Assembly: GCA_025526915.1 (NCBI GenBank)
Contig: JAHLKH010000091.1
Span: 34,633 to 98,632, forward strand
Length of the DNA: 64,000 nt
From: Entophlyctis helioformis
Taxonomy: Eukaryota > Chytridiomycota > Chytridiomycetes > Chytridiales > Chytriomycetaceae
Reading direction: 5' to 3'
Below, piece after piece: positions 45,798 to 56,850 of this stretch. The notes beneath the pieces are model-generated. The model searched no databases and was not told the origin of the DNA. It saw only the letters and a program-made list of their open reading frames with translations. Both the position numbers and the translations under genes were made by a program. The number at the start of each line of letters is the position of its first letter. Position 1 is the stretch's first letter.

Positions 45798-47723
45798 ATG
45801 AACGCGCTCGACGCCATGCAACCGACTGTCCTGTTCGAGATTGTGCGTTCGGCGTCGGCGGCTGACGGGCCTGCTGCTGTTGCGACTGCGGCCGTCGCTG
45901 CCATGGGGCCTCGCCGTGGCCGACTCCGCGTGCGCACGGCGGTGCTCGAGACACCGTGCTCCATCCGCTACACTCGCCAAGGCTGTGTGCCGCACATTGT
46001 GGACGCTGCGAGCACGCTCGGTCTGCAACCGCCGCATGGGCTCGCTGTTGCCATGGAGCAGTTTGTCGACCTGGCCATGTCTCGAGACGAGCAGCGGTCT
46101 CGCAGAAGCACCAGGCAGTCGCCTGTCAAGTCTGCCTCTGCCTCTGCCTCGGTCTGTGCCTCTTCCGCACCTGTCGCTCAGCCGGACGATGAACACCCTC
46201 CGCACCAGTCAACCCCATCGCTGCACGAGCATCTGTCGGTGCCAAAGCCGTCGCATATCCTCATTGGCATTCCGCACGACATTACCCGGCTAGCCTCGTT
46301 CTCTCTCACAGATGCACCGACGCCAAAGGGCGGCAAGCGTCGCTGGATCACGACGTCCAACACAGCCGTCGGCCTCATGACCAACGGCAACGTCGAAAGC
46401 AAGATCTCTGTCAAGGCATACACCGAGGTCCTCTGCGCCGTCCAACCCGACATTGTCGTCAGTCTGTCTGATCCCGGCCAGGCTCTCTTCGACGCTGGCC
46501 ATCCAGTCGCTTCCGCCACAAGCAGCTTCAGCAACCAGGAGAATGCAGCCGTCAACGGATCTGGCGCTGCGGCATCGCTGGCTGGTCGGTCGTCTGCCGA
46601 TCCAGCCGTGGTGCACCAGAAGCAGATCCGCAAACGATCAGAGCGCAACCTGGCGTTCCTCGCCTCGTTCATCTCTGAGCTGTCTGGGAACTCTCAGCCC
46701 AGCAGCAAGATCAGGCAACAGCGCCAACCAGAACAGCACCAACAGTCCTTGGAGGCAGGCGGACTTGCAACACAGAAGGAGGCAAAGTCACCAGTATTTC
46801 CAGTGTTTGCAAGTCTTGGCGGCGATCATGATCTGCCGGAGCGACGGTTCTTTGCAGAGCAGGTTGTCAGCCGCATTCCCAGCACCTCCTTGGCAGGTGT
46901 CGCCATTCACTTGCCACCGCCATCCATCGCAGCCAAGCACGGTCATGCATCGGTTGCTCCATACTTGCTCAGCTCGCTCGAGCCGCTTCCTCGATCCCTC
47001 CCTGTTCTTGCACTCGGCATCTCTCGTCTTGAGGACATGGTGGCAGCAGTCGCGTCCGGAGTCGATCTCATTGATGACAGCTGGGTGTACGATCTGACCA
47101 ACAAGGGTCTGGCTCTCATTGCCTCCTTTGACTCGCCCATATCCCTTGGTGATCATGGACTCCCGGAAGCATCCATCCCGTCATCCTTGCCGTCCAGGGC
47201 ATCTGCAAGCAGTCGTCTGTCTGGACCGCCATCCAAAAAAGTACGCACGGCAGCCGCAGATGCTTCTGTTGATGATCGGCTGATTGCGCAGGCCATCTCG
47301 CGCTTCCATTCCCATGGCGTTCTTCTTGATCTCAAGCCTGCCGTCTCGCGGAAATCCAGCACAAGCGCAGTCGGCAAGCGCGATCTGGCCAAGAACAGCA
47401 GCGCGTCCATAGTCACATTGACGCCAGCCGCTGCCCATACCCCATTGTCCTCGCCATCATCATCAGCGAATCTTGGGCCAACAAACATGTCCATCTGGCG
47501 GTCTGACCTGCGGCCATTGTCGCCGCACTGTGGATGCTGGGCTTGCAAACAGCAACCGCATTCACGCGCATACATTCATCACTTGCTGACGGTGGACGAT
47601 ATGCTGGCCTCTGTGCTGCTCATGCACCATAACATCTGGCAGATGAATGCCTTTATTGGCCAGATGCGCGATCGCCTGGCTGACGGCACATTTAATGAAT
47701 GCTCAAGGGCGTTTGTTGGGTGA
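45798..47723 (+). CDS. QTRT2: Queuine tRNA-ribosyltransferase accessory subunit 2
   Basis: QTRT2 pairs with the catalytic QTRT1 to insert queuine at the wobble position of GUN-anticodon tRNAs, including tRNA-Asp and tRNA-Asn. The gene is intronless, about 640 aa, longer than animal forms owing to Ser/Ala-rich inserts. Family features include TPCSIRYTRQGCVPHIVDA, VSLSDPGQALFD-like loop, RNLAFLASFISEL, LPVLALGISRLEDMVAAV, GVDLIDDSWVYDLTNKGLAL and the zinc site CGCWACKQQPHSRAYIHHLL. The C-terminus ends MRDRLADGTFNECSRAFVG. The stop codon TGA (47721-47723) overlaps the first base pairs of a LINE tail, so the insertion may have set or nearly set the end of this protein. Confidence 0.9.
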   Translation: MNALDAMQPTVLFEIVRSASAADGPAAVATAAVAAMGPRRGRLRVRTAVLETPCSIRYTRQGCVPHIVDAASTLGLQPPHGLAVAMEQFVDLAMSRDEQRSRRSTRQSPVKSASASASVCASSAPVAQPDDEHPPHQSTPSLHEHLSVPKPSHILIGIPHDITRLASFSLTDAPTPKGGKRRWITTSNTAVGLMTNGNVESKISVKAYTEVLCAVQPDIVVSLSDPGQALFDAGHPVASATSSFSNQENAAVNGSGAAASLAGRSSADPAVVHQKQIRKRSERNLAFLASFISELSGNSQPSSKIRQQRQPEQHQQSLEAGGLATQKEAKSPVFPVFASLGGDHDLPERRFFAEQVVSRIPSTSLAGVAIHLPPPSIAAKHGHASVAPYLLSSLEPLPRSLPVLALGISRLEDMVAAVASGVDLIDDSWVYDLTNKGLALIASFDSPISLGDHGLPEASIPSSLPSRASASSRLSGPPSKKVRTAAADASVDDRLIAQAISRFHSHGVLLDLKPAVSRKSSTSAVGKRDLAKNSSASIVTLTPAAAHTPLSSPSSSANLGPTNMSIWRSDLRPLSPHCGCWACKQQPHSRAYIHHLLTVDDMLASVLLMHHNIWQMNAFIGQMRDRLADGTFNECSRAFVG

Positions 47724-47830
47724 TGCCAAAGTTCATTCCAAGAAGATTCCCAGTCCCCAAGACACTGGATGCCATACCCTTTCGAGCTTAAGGCCGTGCG
47801 TAGATCCCTCAGTTATGTCATCCCCCTGGT
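47722..47830 (-). mobile_element. Truncated LINE tail abutting the QTRT2 stop
   Basis: This 109 bp matches the last part of the 47838-50244 LINE, from ACCAGGGGGATGAC to GGCATC on the minus strand. It is followed by a 7-bp spacer (TTTTCAG) and then the 3' end of the larger LINE, so two LINE 3' ends lie in tandem in the same orientation. Confidence 0.85.
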
Positions 47831-47837
47831 TTTTCAG

Positions 47838-50244
47838 GTGATGCCAAAGTTCATTCCAAGAAGATTCCCAGTCCCCAAGACACTAGATGCCATACCCTTT
47901 CGAGCTTTAGGCCGTGCGTAGATCCCTCAGTTATGTCATCCCCCTGGTCCGACACGTCCACGGTGATGTATCCATAAAGTACGCTGGAACACACCATGGG
48001 CAGCCTGAAGAAACGCGCACATTCGCGAGGCGAGTGGACGCACGTCTCCAGGTGCATTGACTTGTTGCCGGTCACCACAGAGCCAAGACTCTGTGATGTC
48101 CGCAACACCGGATAGAACTCCTCCGCCGAGGAGCGTTATGTACACTTGGTCGATTCTTGTAGATACTCGGATGGTCCTGAACGTAGCCAGAAGATCGTCG
48201 TCGTAGCCGAGCGCGGCGAGAGCGGCGGGATCGTTGGATTCGGGGAGCTTGTGTTCGATGGCTTCCGAGATCTGGGCGATGAATGGGGCGAGGTTGGCGT
48301 CGTCGCGTTGGATGGCGAGGCCTGTGCAGCTGACGACAAAGTGAGCCCATTCGTGCGTGCCGTTCAGGCTCTGGTTGCAGAGGATGCAGCAGCCGTCGGT
48401 GAAGGGGTGGTTGGCGGCGAGGAGGTTGAGGCGGAGGGCGAACTTGAGCGTCCACAGGCCGTCGATCCGGGCAAGCAGCAGAGTGCGGACGCCATCGGCC
48501 AAGTCGTAGCCGAAGCAAGGGGAGTTGGCGAAGCTGATGTCTGTGAACTGGCGGGCGAAGAAGGCGGTGGCGAGATCGGACTTGGGGGAGAGCAGGCTGG
48601 TACGGGCAATACGGAGGTTGGTACGGTCGAGGATGGAGAAGGAGGGGAGGGGGTCGTTACGGGCAACAGGAGGAGCAAAGTCGGAGAGGTTGAGACGGTT
48701 GAACAGAAGGCGAGAAACACGAGTCCAGTAATGGCGACGGGCGGTGAAGTTGGTGTTGTGGTGCTGGGAGAGGAGGGCGAGCGGGGTGCGGAGCGAGCGG
48801 GCCTTGCGGGACAGACGGAGACGAGCATCGACGGCGCGGGCATCGACACTGAAGACGCTTGTTTCGATGAGCAGCGGGGCGACGGGAACCGAGCGAGGAG
48901 CCTTGCAGATCAGACGGACGCCGTTGTTGATGATGGTTTGCAGCGGGTTGAGGAGCGTGCGCTTGGAGCCGACAGCCTCGAGGCCGTAGCCGGCGACGCC
49001 GAGGGCCGATGCCTTGAAGACACGCAGCCGGACGTGGATGGGCAGCTTGGTGTTGGTGATGACCGGATGCAGCGAGGCGACCGCGTTGCGGAGCGACTTG
49101 GCCTTGGCGTTGATCCACGGCTTGAACGTGAGCTTGTCGTCGATGGTGACGCCGAGGTAGACGTACTCGTGCTTGATCGGCACCTGGATGCCGTCAATGG
49201 TGAAGAGCGGGGCTGGAGGGGCAGGATGGGCAGGGAGGGGAAGGCCACGGGCACGGGCACGGGGAGGGCGAGGGCGAGGGGCATCGGGGTCGGGAGGGTC
49301 ATCAGGGTCAAGAGGGTCATCAGGGCGATCATCATCAAAGGCAAAGCGCAGGATGGCGCACTTGGACACGCCAAAGGACATCTCCCATCTCTTGGCCCAG
49401 TCGACGACCGAGGTGAGGGCCGCGGTGAGGGAAGCGGGCGACTCGCACAGCAGGACAAGGTCGTCTGCAAAGAGCAAGCCGCGGATCTTCTTGTTTCGGC
49501 CGTTGCCAGCTTGGGCGACGCCTGGGATGTGGATCTCGGGGACGCCGTCGAGGATGTCGTTGATGAAAAGGTTGAACAGAATCGGGCTGAGAGGGCAGCC
49601 TTGGCGGACGCCGCGCTCGACCGGGAAGGACTCGGAGAGCGATGAGCCCGCGCGAGCACGGGCTGTGGGGTTGGTGTAGAGAGCACGCAGGTAAGCAAGC
49701 ATGCGCGGAGGGATCTGCAGCCGTTCCAGCTTCCAGAGCAGGGCCTCGAAGGGCACAGTGTCAAACGCCTTGCGCAGGTCAACAAAGGCAGCATAGGTGG
49801 GCAGGCCCACTGCACGGCGACGCTGGATGATGTCGATGAGTGCACAGATCTGCGCGGGGCACTCCTCTCGGCGGCGGAAACCTGCTTGTTCGTGCACCAG
49901 CAGGTCGTTGGCTTCAACGAGATCGTTGAGGCGAGCAGCGACGATCTTGGACACGATCTTGAGGCCGGTGTTGATCAGAGAGATGCCGCGGTGGTCATTG
50001 GGGTCGAGTGGGTCGCCCTTCTTGGGAATGGAGACGATGGTGGACGAGGTCCAGCGGTCGGGGATCTTTGCCTGCAGGAAGATGGCATTGCACACACGGA
50101 GCAAGGCGGCAGCAGCAGGATTGGGAGGAGGGTCAGCTGTGTAGATTGCAGCCGTATCGCACTTGCTGGCAGACTTGAGCGTGATGGCCAGGCCGTATGC
50201 CTTGAGGCGTGGCTTGCTGTCTGGGTCGCCGTCGGGCAGGCCGG
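47838..50244 (-). mobile_element. 5'-truncated non-LTR retrotransposon (LINE), reverse transcriptase region
   Basis: One open frame runs from the truncation point near 50240 to 47936 with no start codon of its own. It encodes a reverse transcriptase: VSIPKKGDPLDPNDHRGISL, HEQAGFRRREECPAQI, AAFVDLRKAFDTVPFEALLW, GVRQGCPLSPILFNLFINDI and the catalytic motif FADDLVLLCESP. A Pro/Asp/Arg-rich insert (about 49230-49330) interrupts the thumb region. The C-terminal part ends in a zinc-knuckle-like CILCNQSLNGTHEWAHFVVSC. The endonuclease domain that LINEs carry upstream is absent, consistent with 5' truncation during reverse transcription. There is no poly(A) tail. The open frame extends into what acts as the 3' tail. 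Confidence 0.88.
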
Positions 50245-50338
50245 AGTTATGTCATCCCCCTGGTCCGACACGTCCACGGTGATGTATCCATAAAGTACGC
50301 TGGAACACACCATGGGCAGCCTGAAGAAACGCGCACAT
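50245..50338 (-). mobile_element. Short LINE tail fragment next to tRNA-Asn
   Basis: 94 bp matching the LINE 3' region (ATGTGCGCGTTTCTTCAG to GATGACATAACT on the minus strand). It joins the tRNA flank directly after GACAGG and is then interrupted by the body of the larger LINE. Its outer junction is at the same position relative to tRNA-Asn as the left locus insertion at 1445/1446. Confidence 0.8.
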
Positions 50339-50400
50339 CCTGTCGGGACACATCCTCGACGTGCAAAAAGCAAGCAGAAGGCACAATGGGCAAAAATATA

Positions 50401-50473
50401 CGCTCCCGGGTGGGCTCGAACCACCAACCTTAACGTTAACAGCGTTACGCGCTAGCCATTGCGCCACGGAAGC
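50401..50473 (-). tRNA. tRNA-Asn (GTT), second copy
   Basis: Identical in all 73 nt to the copy at 1310-1382. The Pol III terminator TTTTT lies at 50393-50397 (minus strand). Confidence 0.96.
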
Positions 50474-50488
50474 CCCACCAAGGAAGTG

Positions 50489-50560
50489 CTCTTCAGCGGG
50501 GAATCGAACCCCGGTCTTCCGCGTGACAGGCGGAGATACTAGCCACTATACTACTGAAGA
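50489..50560 (-). tRNA. tRNA-Asp (GTC), second copy
   Basis: Identical in all 72 nt to the copy at 1223-1294. The spacer to tRNA-Asn is 15 nt with one base changed and, again, no T4 run. Confidence 0.96.
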
Positions 50561-50574
50561 GCCCTTCTTGTTTC

Positions 50575-50917
50575 TGTTGCGGTCAAGCGCAACATACCCA
50601 TTGGATCACGCAGCAGCGCGAGCTGCGCATTCAAGTCGGCGGAACATCAGATCGGGGATGCAGCCGCCACCAACGGGTTCAGCCGCATTGCATGGAACGT
50701 CATGGAACAGTCACACAGTGACTGTGCACGCCTGGCCTCGCCTATAAAAGGCAAGCCCCTCTTCCCCTCCAGAGCAGCCAGATCTCATCAGCAAGTCTTC
50801 TCTTCAATACACACTCTTCTACCCGATCCATCCGTCCCTCGTTCGTCAGAACTTCCGCAAGAGCAGTCGCCAAAGGTTCTCGGCCCATCCAGCTGGTCTG
50901 GGCGCAAGCCCACAACA
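50575..50917 (+). mobile_element. Solo LTR (343 bp) inserted 14 bp upstream of tRNA-Asp
   Basis: The left tRNA locus serves as the empty site. The insert begins TGTTGCGG and ends CCACAACA, so it has TGTTG...CAACA inverted ends. It is flanked by the 4-bp duplication TTTC (50571-50574 and 50918-50921). A TATAAAA box lies at 50743-50749, with a pyrimidine-rich segment after it, as in an LTR promoter. There is no coding capacity. Confidence 0.88.
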
Positions 50918-51079
50918 TTTCGATTTTGCCCCTGTGACACTAAGTACATTGCATGCACTAACATCCAGGCATTCTGTCGTTTGTCGCTGTCTGTCGGATT
51001 TGTTCATTCAACGGCCTGCCGCATCGTGCGATGCATGCCATCCCTGCCCACTCAATACTTTCGATGCGGCTGCTCGCCA

Positions 51080-51394
51080 TCTGCCTTCTGTCCCGCCTCT
51101 CTCTCTGTAACCCAAGAACCAAAATGAATATGCTCATGCATTGGACATGCCATTACCATCTGCGTGTGGAACGCGAGCACATTGACTGATGCATATCCCT
51201 TAGGTAAATGCAATGACTGCTACCTAATGCGTGCTTGAAATCCACATTACCGACAGGATGTTGGGCGGTGTCCTGGCAGATATGGGAGAGCCGAGTGCGT
51301 GACAAAATGGCCGACAACGTCGATAAACCGTCATCGCCACCAAAACGTCAATGGATGAACACCTTCATTGTTGCAAAGGAATAACCACATCCAT
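51080..51394. other. Intergenic between the tRNA locus and eIF2A 3' end
   Basis: About 315 bp, more A/T-rich than the surroundings. I see no gene, tRNA or repeat in it. Confidence 0.5.
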
Positions 51395-53633
51395 CTACAG
51401 AGACTTTTCCAGCTGTGCAATCTCCTCGCGCACCTTGCCCTCTGAATCGATCTTCTGGATCTGCGTCAGTTCAAGAACTTGACCAGCAGCCTGCTTCTCC
51501 TTGAGATCCATGATCTGGCGAAGCTTCTTGTTGAGCGCCTTGATCTTCTTCTCAGTCTCGAGGGCACTGCCAGCAATGATGCCAGATTGCACACTTGGGG
51601 CAGGAGCAGGCTCAGCAACGGCCTCAACAGCGGCTGCACCACCCTTGCCGGCGCTCTTCTTGCGGCCCTTGGCTGCATTGCCTCCGTCGGCCTTGGTCGC
51701 TGCACCAGGAACGCCAGTGCGGGCTGCCCCAGGAACCGCCGGGCGTGGCGTCAGAGTCGCGGTGCCATTGTCAATCGCATCACGGTCGTAAAAGTTTCTC
51801 GCCTCTGGCCCGTTGCGAGCTCCTGGCGGGCGGTACTTGCCGAGCGGCTTGGCGACTGTCGGCGACATGCAACTGTAAGCAAGCCAATCTGCACTGGATG
51901 GGCCACCCAAACGGCACACTCACCAGCCTGGGGCTGCTCAATGCCTGCAGGGGCAGGAGACAGCGCGCCGCGCTCAGGCCACAGCTCGCGGGGATCGGCC
52001 TTCCATGACGTTTGGTGCATCTCCTTGACATCCACCTTGTTGACCAGAACACCCGTGTAGTGCCAGAACTTGATGCCGTTGTCGACCTTGAGGCGTCGGT
52101 AAAGCGTCGAAGTCATGATGTGCTTGCCATCGGGTGCCCAGTCGCAGCTGGACGAATTGCTGGCATGGATCGTCGCCACCTTCTTAAAGGTCTTGCGGTC
52201 CCAAACATCCATCTCGCCCGCAAGATTACCGAAACCGCCAATGAACAAAAGACGGCCGTTGGGGTTGAACTTGACTTGGTTGCGTGCAGCACTGCCAAAC
52301 TCGTACATGGCGTTGGCGCGGTGGTCAAAGAGCGTTGCCTTGGCGGGCATGGTGCCGTAAACGACAACAAACTCCTTGGCGTTGGGGCTCCAGCAGACAT
52401 CGTGGATGGGGCCGGATTTGTCCAGATTAACCTTGCAGTCGTAGTTTCCAGTGATGGACAGGTAGAAAAGGTTGGTCTCGCCGTAGTACGACTGGCCGGT
52501 CGCATCCACATCGGTGTGCGTAAACACAAGAACGTTGGTGCCAAGGGAATTCCAGTGGAAGGACACGGAGTCGGCCCGGTAAAAGGACTTTTCAGACAAA
52601 GGCTTGCCCAGGCTTGTCACGTCGTAAAGCCTGACGGCTGCTGGACGGCCCTGTTTATCCCATGTCAGATGCATATCAGTGAGAAATGGCGGAAAGGCAA
52701 AGGCAACACATCAGGAGAATATCATGCCATATCACAAACATTCTTCTCTGGGAAAAAGACTGCGACGATGGGACGCTTGCCAGGCGACACGGAGAATGAC
52801 GCAATGCGATCGTCGCTCTTGAGTCTCTGGCTGACACCCTTGGAAAAGTTCTTGGCGTCGTGGAACTGGATCTCGTCTCCGACACGGCGTCCGCAAAAGG
52901 TCTCGTCTTCCGTCCAAGTGACGTTCCTGTTTGACCGAGAAAGGGGTTGCCAGATCAGGGCATTCGAGTGTCAGTAACGGACTGATCGGGAGCGGAAGAA
53001 CGCACAAATGCACTTGCCAGTTGGATGGGTTCTTTTCGGTGAATGCCGTTGCCTCCTCGCCGGTAGCAATGTTCCAGACGCTGACGTTCTTGTGGGGCGG
53101 CTTGTTTCCATCCTCAGACTTGACTGAGATGCAGATTCAGCACGACATTGTCGACTACAGCATCTGCACCACCGGCCCATGATTGGCATCCAACAAGCCA
53201 TGCACTCCACACACCATAGCGGACATAGGTCGAGATGTACGTGTCCTTGGGCGAGAACTCAATCTCCAGTGCTTGCAGAGGGAACTCGCGCACAACGGAT
53301 GCACTTGTCGCCGAGACGGACAGGATGAAGAGCCTGCCGAGCGCACAGAGCCAGCGTCAGCCCTTGTGAATGGCGGCCACACGACAGCCGCGATACAGCC
53401 TGCAGCACCTGCAGCTTGGCCTGCAGCACCCGCAGCCCCCCAAAGCGTTGTGGATCTGCGTTCAAGCTGCAGCAGGCAGTCTGGCACGCAACGACAGACG
53501 TACCGATCAGCAAAGACAACCGCCAGGTACTTGCCCAGAGGACTGAACAGAAAGTTGCGGACCTCTGCGGTGCCCCTGCTCGTGTGAGCATATGACAGTG
53601 GGTAAGCACAGGGCATTCACACATGTGCAAGCT

Positions 53634-53678
<45 letters not shown>

Positions 53679-53810
53679 TCTCAAGCACAACCACGAAGCC
53701 GGCCAGACACTCACAGGTCAGGCAGCGCAACAGGGGCGTTGGAAGGCGGGCCTGCGAGGATGGAGAGACCGGTGTTGGAGCGGTCTAGTGGACAGCATGG
53801 CGCAAAGCAG
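51395..53810 (-). CDS. EIF2A: Translation initiation factor eIF2A
   Basis: eIF2A is a WD40 protein that can deliver initiator tRNA independently of eIF2 under some conditions. Exons run from about 53.8 kb down to the stop at 51395-51397. The N-terminal propeller includes GTAEVRNFLFSPLGKYLAV, REFPLQALEIEFSPKDTYIS, KNVSVWNIATGEEA and GDEIQFHDAKNFSKG. The large exon holds VCWSPNAKEFVVVYGTMPAK, NPNGRLLFIGGFGNLAGEM and WAPDGKHIMTSTLYRRLKV. The C-terminus has GKYRPPGARNG, a Lys/Ala-rich linker and the coiled coil EKKIKALNKKLRQIMDLKEK. The first coding exon, with the ATG, was not resolved; sequence around 53740-53810 (LDRSNTGLSILAGPPSNAP) is in frame with the next exon. A CCAG-type tandem (GCCAGCCAGCCAGCC) lies in an intron at 53637-53676. 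Confidence 0.9.
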
Positions 53811-53988
53811 TGCTGCTGGCGTCAGCGTGTATCCAGCGCAGGTCACTCCCGACGGTTGCGGCGGTACTTGCAAGCCAACACAGGAACAGTCGACGATTCG
53901 GCCATTTGAAAGACTGAACGGCAACTTTATTGGTCGGTTTATCATCGTGCCCATACTCAGCATGGGAGGAGCAGACAAGCCGATGGCA

Positions 53989-56415
53989 TCAAGGCTCTGT
54001 TGGCTGTTCTGCTATTGGCCGGTTCCAGATGCGCAGATTGCCCATCTTGTCGGCCGTAACAATGCAGTCATCGCGAAAGGAGATGCTGCTTGCTGGACCG
54101 TCATGCACAAACTTGAATTGCTGTCATGAAGCAGTGTCAGTCAGCTGGCAATGCCTAGATCGCTGAAAGGCAATCCAACGAACCGAGTAGGACTCCAGGG
54201 TCGGCACTTGTCCCTTTTTTGGCGCGCTGTGGTGAACAGGTGTGTCTGGGCCTGATTCAAGACGCGGCCGGTTTCGAGATAAACTTCCATACTGCCATAC
54301 AAAGCATCAGCCGCTGCGTTCGCCTCGATAGCACGCGCTGGCAACATCAACACATACCATGGTTCGGGGTCGTGGCAACGATGACATGGAAAAGTCCACA
54401 GGCAGATCCTGGCATCTTCTCCAACACTGCCGAATCGATAGTTTCGGTCTGTACATCGGTGGTTGTCAAATGCAATGCTGGTGACCTGAGATGCGTGCAT
54501 GCCAATGGTTAAACACTCTTCTGCAACAAGCACCAGCAGCATGCTTGACAGCTCCACTTGCCCATGATGAGTGGCCTTGGCACCACGCGACAAGCTTGCC
54601 CCTGAATCCCCAAATCGACAGCAGATCGTCCTGTCCGCCAGCCACAATGTACCGTCCGTCTGGCGACCATGCAACACACAGCAGTCCGCCGAAATAGGAG
54701 CGGTACAAGTCCAGCAGTCTGTGTAGCATGTTTCAAAGTGAGTGGTACGCCCATTCCAGATCAGATACATACAAAGACATACTTTGAGTTTGCATAGTCG
54801 GCAATCTTGAGTGTGCCGTCCATGCTTGCAACTGCAACATGCTGGCAGTCGGCAGAGAATGCCATGGCTGCCCATCAAAACGGACGTGTGAGCAACCTCT
54901 GCATAAATGGGCAACAGGCGCTCAGCCGCAGACCTGTGATTGCCTTGCGTCCTGCTTTCCAAACTGCGACTGGATTGTACTTTGGCTTGGCATTTCGGCT
55001 AATGTAAAACCTGCATAGTTTGTCACAGGTCTCTCAGTCAGTTGCGTAGTACTCGCATTCGCTTTCAGCGACTGCTTACTCGTCGTCGGTAGGCTGTGTG
55101 TTGAATGCCTGCTCGTCCAAGTCTCGATTGAACACGATGATGCTAAGCGAGGTGTCAGCAGGCACGATGCATCACAAAGCTTTGGCGAGCTTTGGCGAGT
55201 ATGGCTGACCTTCCATCCTCGAACCCAGCCATAAACTCTGTCTCAGATCCCTTGACAGTCACGATAAGCAAATGCGAGTGAGGAGATGCTCAATGGAAAC
55301 ATCAAACCGATATAGAGGATGCGGCTTACAGGCACCCATGTGATGCTTGAGACGGCATGCTTGTGCAGCGATCCTTGTTTGTTGAAGCGGGCAAACTTGC
55401 CAGATATCGGCGAGTACCACAGAATGTCCCCTGTCGAGAATCCTGTCGCGAGACTTTTGCTTAGTGGCGATCAGGCATGCCGATTCACGAGCTCGGCATC
55501 CACAAACCAAGGGCTGTGTCCAGATTGTCTCTGGTGAGTTTGTTCACGTCATGGCAAGTCACGATCGCTTCGCGGAACTGCACAACCGACAACAAATTCT
55601 GTGCAGCAATCAATAGAGTCGGCTGGTAAGCCACAGTCAGCCAGAACGTCTTGTGCGGCTTGCACTAACCGAAGTGTTGGACAAGTAATCTGTCCATAGG
55701 AACGCGCGACCGACGTTGTAGAACATGTATGTCGTCTCTGGCGGACGGAAGCTGAGTAGCTTGGCCAGATTCTCGTTGGCGATGATGCGCCACACAAACG
55801 GCGTCGACGACTTGGTCAGCTGCGGCTTGGCTTTCTTGACAGCGTTCTTGGCGCCTTTAAGGAACTGGAAACTGCCTGCTCAACAAAACACTCGTGTAAG
55901 CAATGCAGACGAGCATGCATAGCCAGCGCGGAGAACAGCCGCCTACCCGATCCGTCGCCGTTGATGGGCACGTCGACAAAGCGAGGCGCGATGGCCTGCT
56001 TGCCAGCAACATCATGTAGTGGCGCGCTGCTGGATGTCCAGGTGGCAGCAGTCAAGGTGGCAGTCGTGCCTGGCGTTGATGATGTGCCCGAGTCGGACGA
56101 CTTTATCTGCACAATGGACAGCGCTGTGCCTGCAGCCCAAGCATAGAGTGAGTGCGGGATGCAACAGCAGCGAGCCTTGAGTGCCTGCCAACATACACAC
56201 GGCTGCTTACCAGTGCGAAGACTGGGCAAGAGCGCACCGGTCGGCTCGGTGTCGGCGCTGATGTGTTCTCGAAGGCGATAGACTCCTTCAGGTGCAGTGA
56301 AGCACAGAGACGACAGCGATATGCCTGGCAGCCCTTGCAGCGATGGCTGGCGCAGACTGGCGCTGGTGCCAGACACGATGCTGCCTGTGCTGCTGTTGCT
56401 GACGTCGCCGTACAT
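53989..56415 (-). CDS. creC: WD40 protein of the creC/WDR20 family
   Basis: CreC partners the CreB deubiquitinase in carbon catabolite control in Aspergillus; WDR20 activates USP12/USP46 in animals. The protein starts near [16 protein letters not shown] (56415). Family motifs appear in order: [139 protein letters not shown] and [18 protein letters not shown]. The last exon ends [20 protein letters not shown] and stops at 53989-53991. There are at least eight introns; the exon borders given by these motifs are approximate. Confidence 0.88.
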
Positions 56416-56850
56416 CTGCAGAATGTGGCACCGGTTGAAGCGGGAAGGCGGGGGAAGTGAATCAATCACAGCTCTCAGTCAGCCGATCTGCACGGGGCCG
56501 GAGCACCACAGCCGCCTGCCGGACGTCTGCCATGTCGCACTGCGCACGGCTGCAGATATGTCTGTGGCTGTTGCGGCGGCGGCTGTCGTGGTGGTGCCAG
56601 GCAGCAGCGTCCGTCTGCCAAAAAGCAGCCGGTGGCTCTGGCTTGGGTGGCACCGGGCGAGTGCTTGGAGAGCGAATCTGCAGTCTCAGAGACACAGACA
56701 AACAGACACAGAGCAGGCTGGACGGTCGCTTTATTGCAGTCGGTGAGAGACTGTGGGTATCCCGACGGGGCGGCATTAGGTGATTAGATAGGAAGGATCG
56801 GCTGTGGGTGTGGTCGCTGTGGTCGTTGTCGCTGTGGTCGCTGGGCTTGG
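56416..56850. other. Intergenic region upstream of creC
   Basis: About 430 bp. A short GTGGTCGCTGT/GTCGTTGTCGC repeat lies near 56808-56845. No supported gene. Confidence 0.4.

Larger units (their letters stand above)
50339..51079 (-). repeat. tRNA-Asp/tRNA-Asn locus, right copy of the inverted duplication
   Basis: Reverse-complement match to 1051-1445, interrupted by a solo LTR at 50575-50917. After the LTR the flank resumes at TTTCGATTTTGCCCCTGTGAC and continues to CTCGCCA at 51079. Confidence 0.85.

Noticed and set aside
48146..49645. 499-codon open frame on the plus strand
   Set aside because: It lies wholly opposite the LINE reverse transcriptase frame, is biased by its high GC content and shows no family motif.
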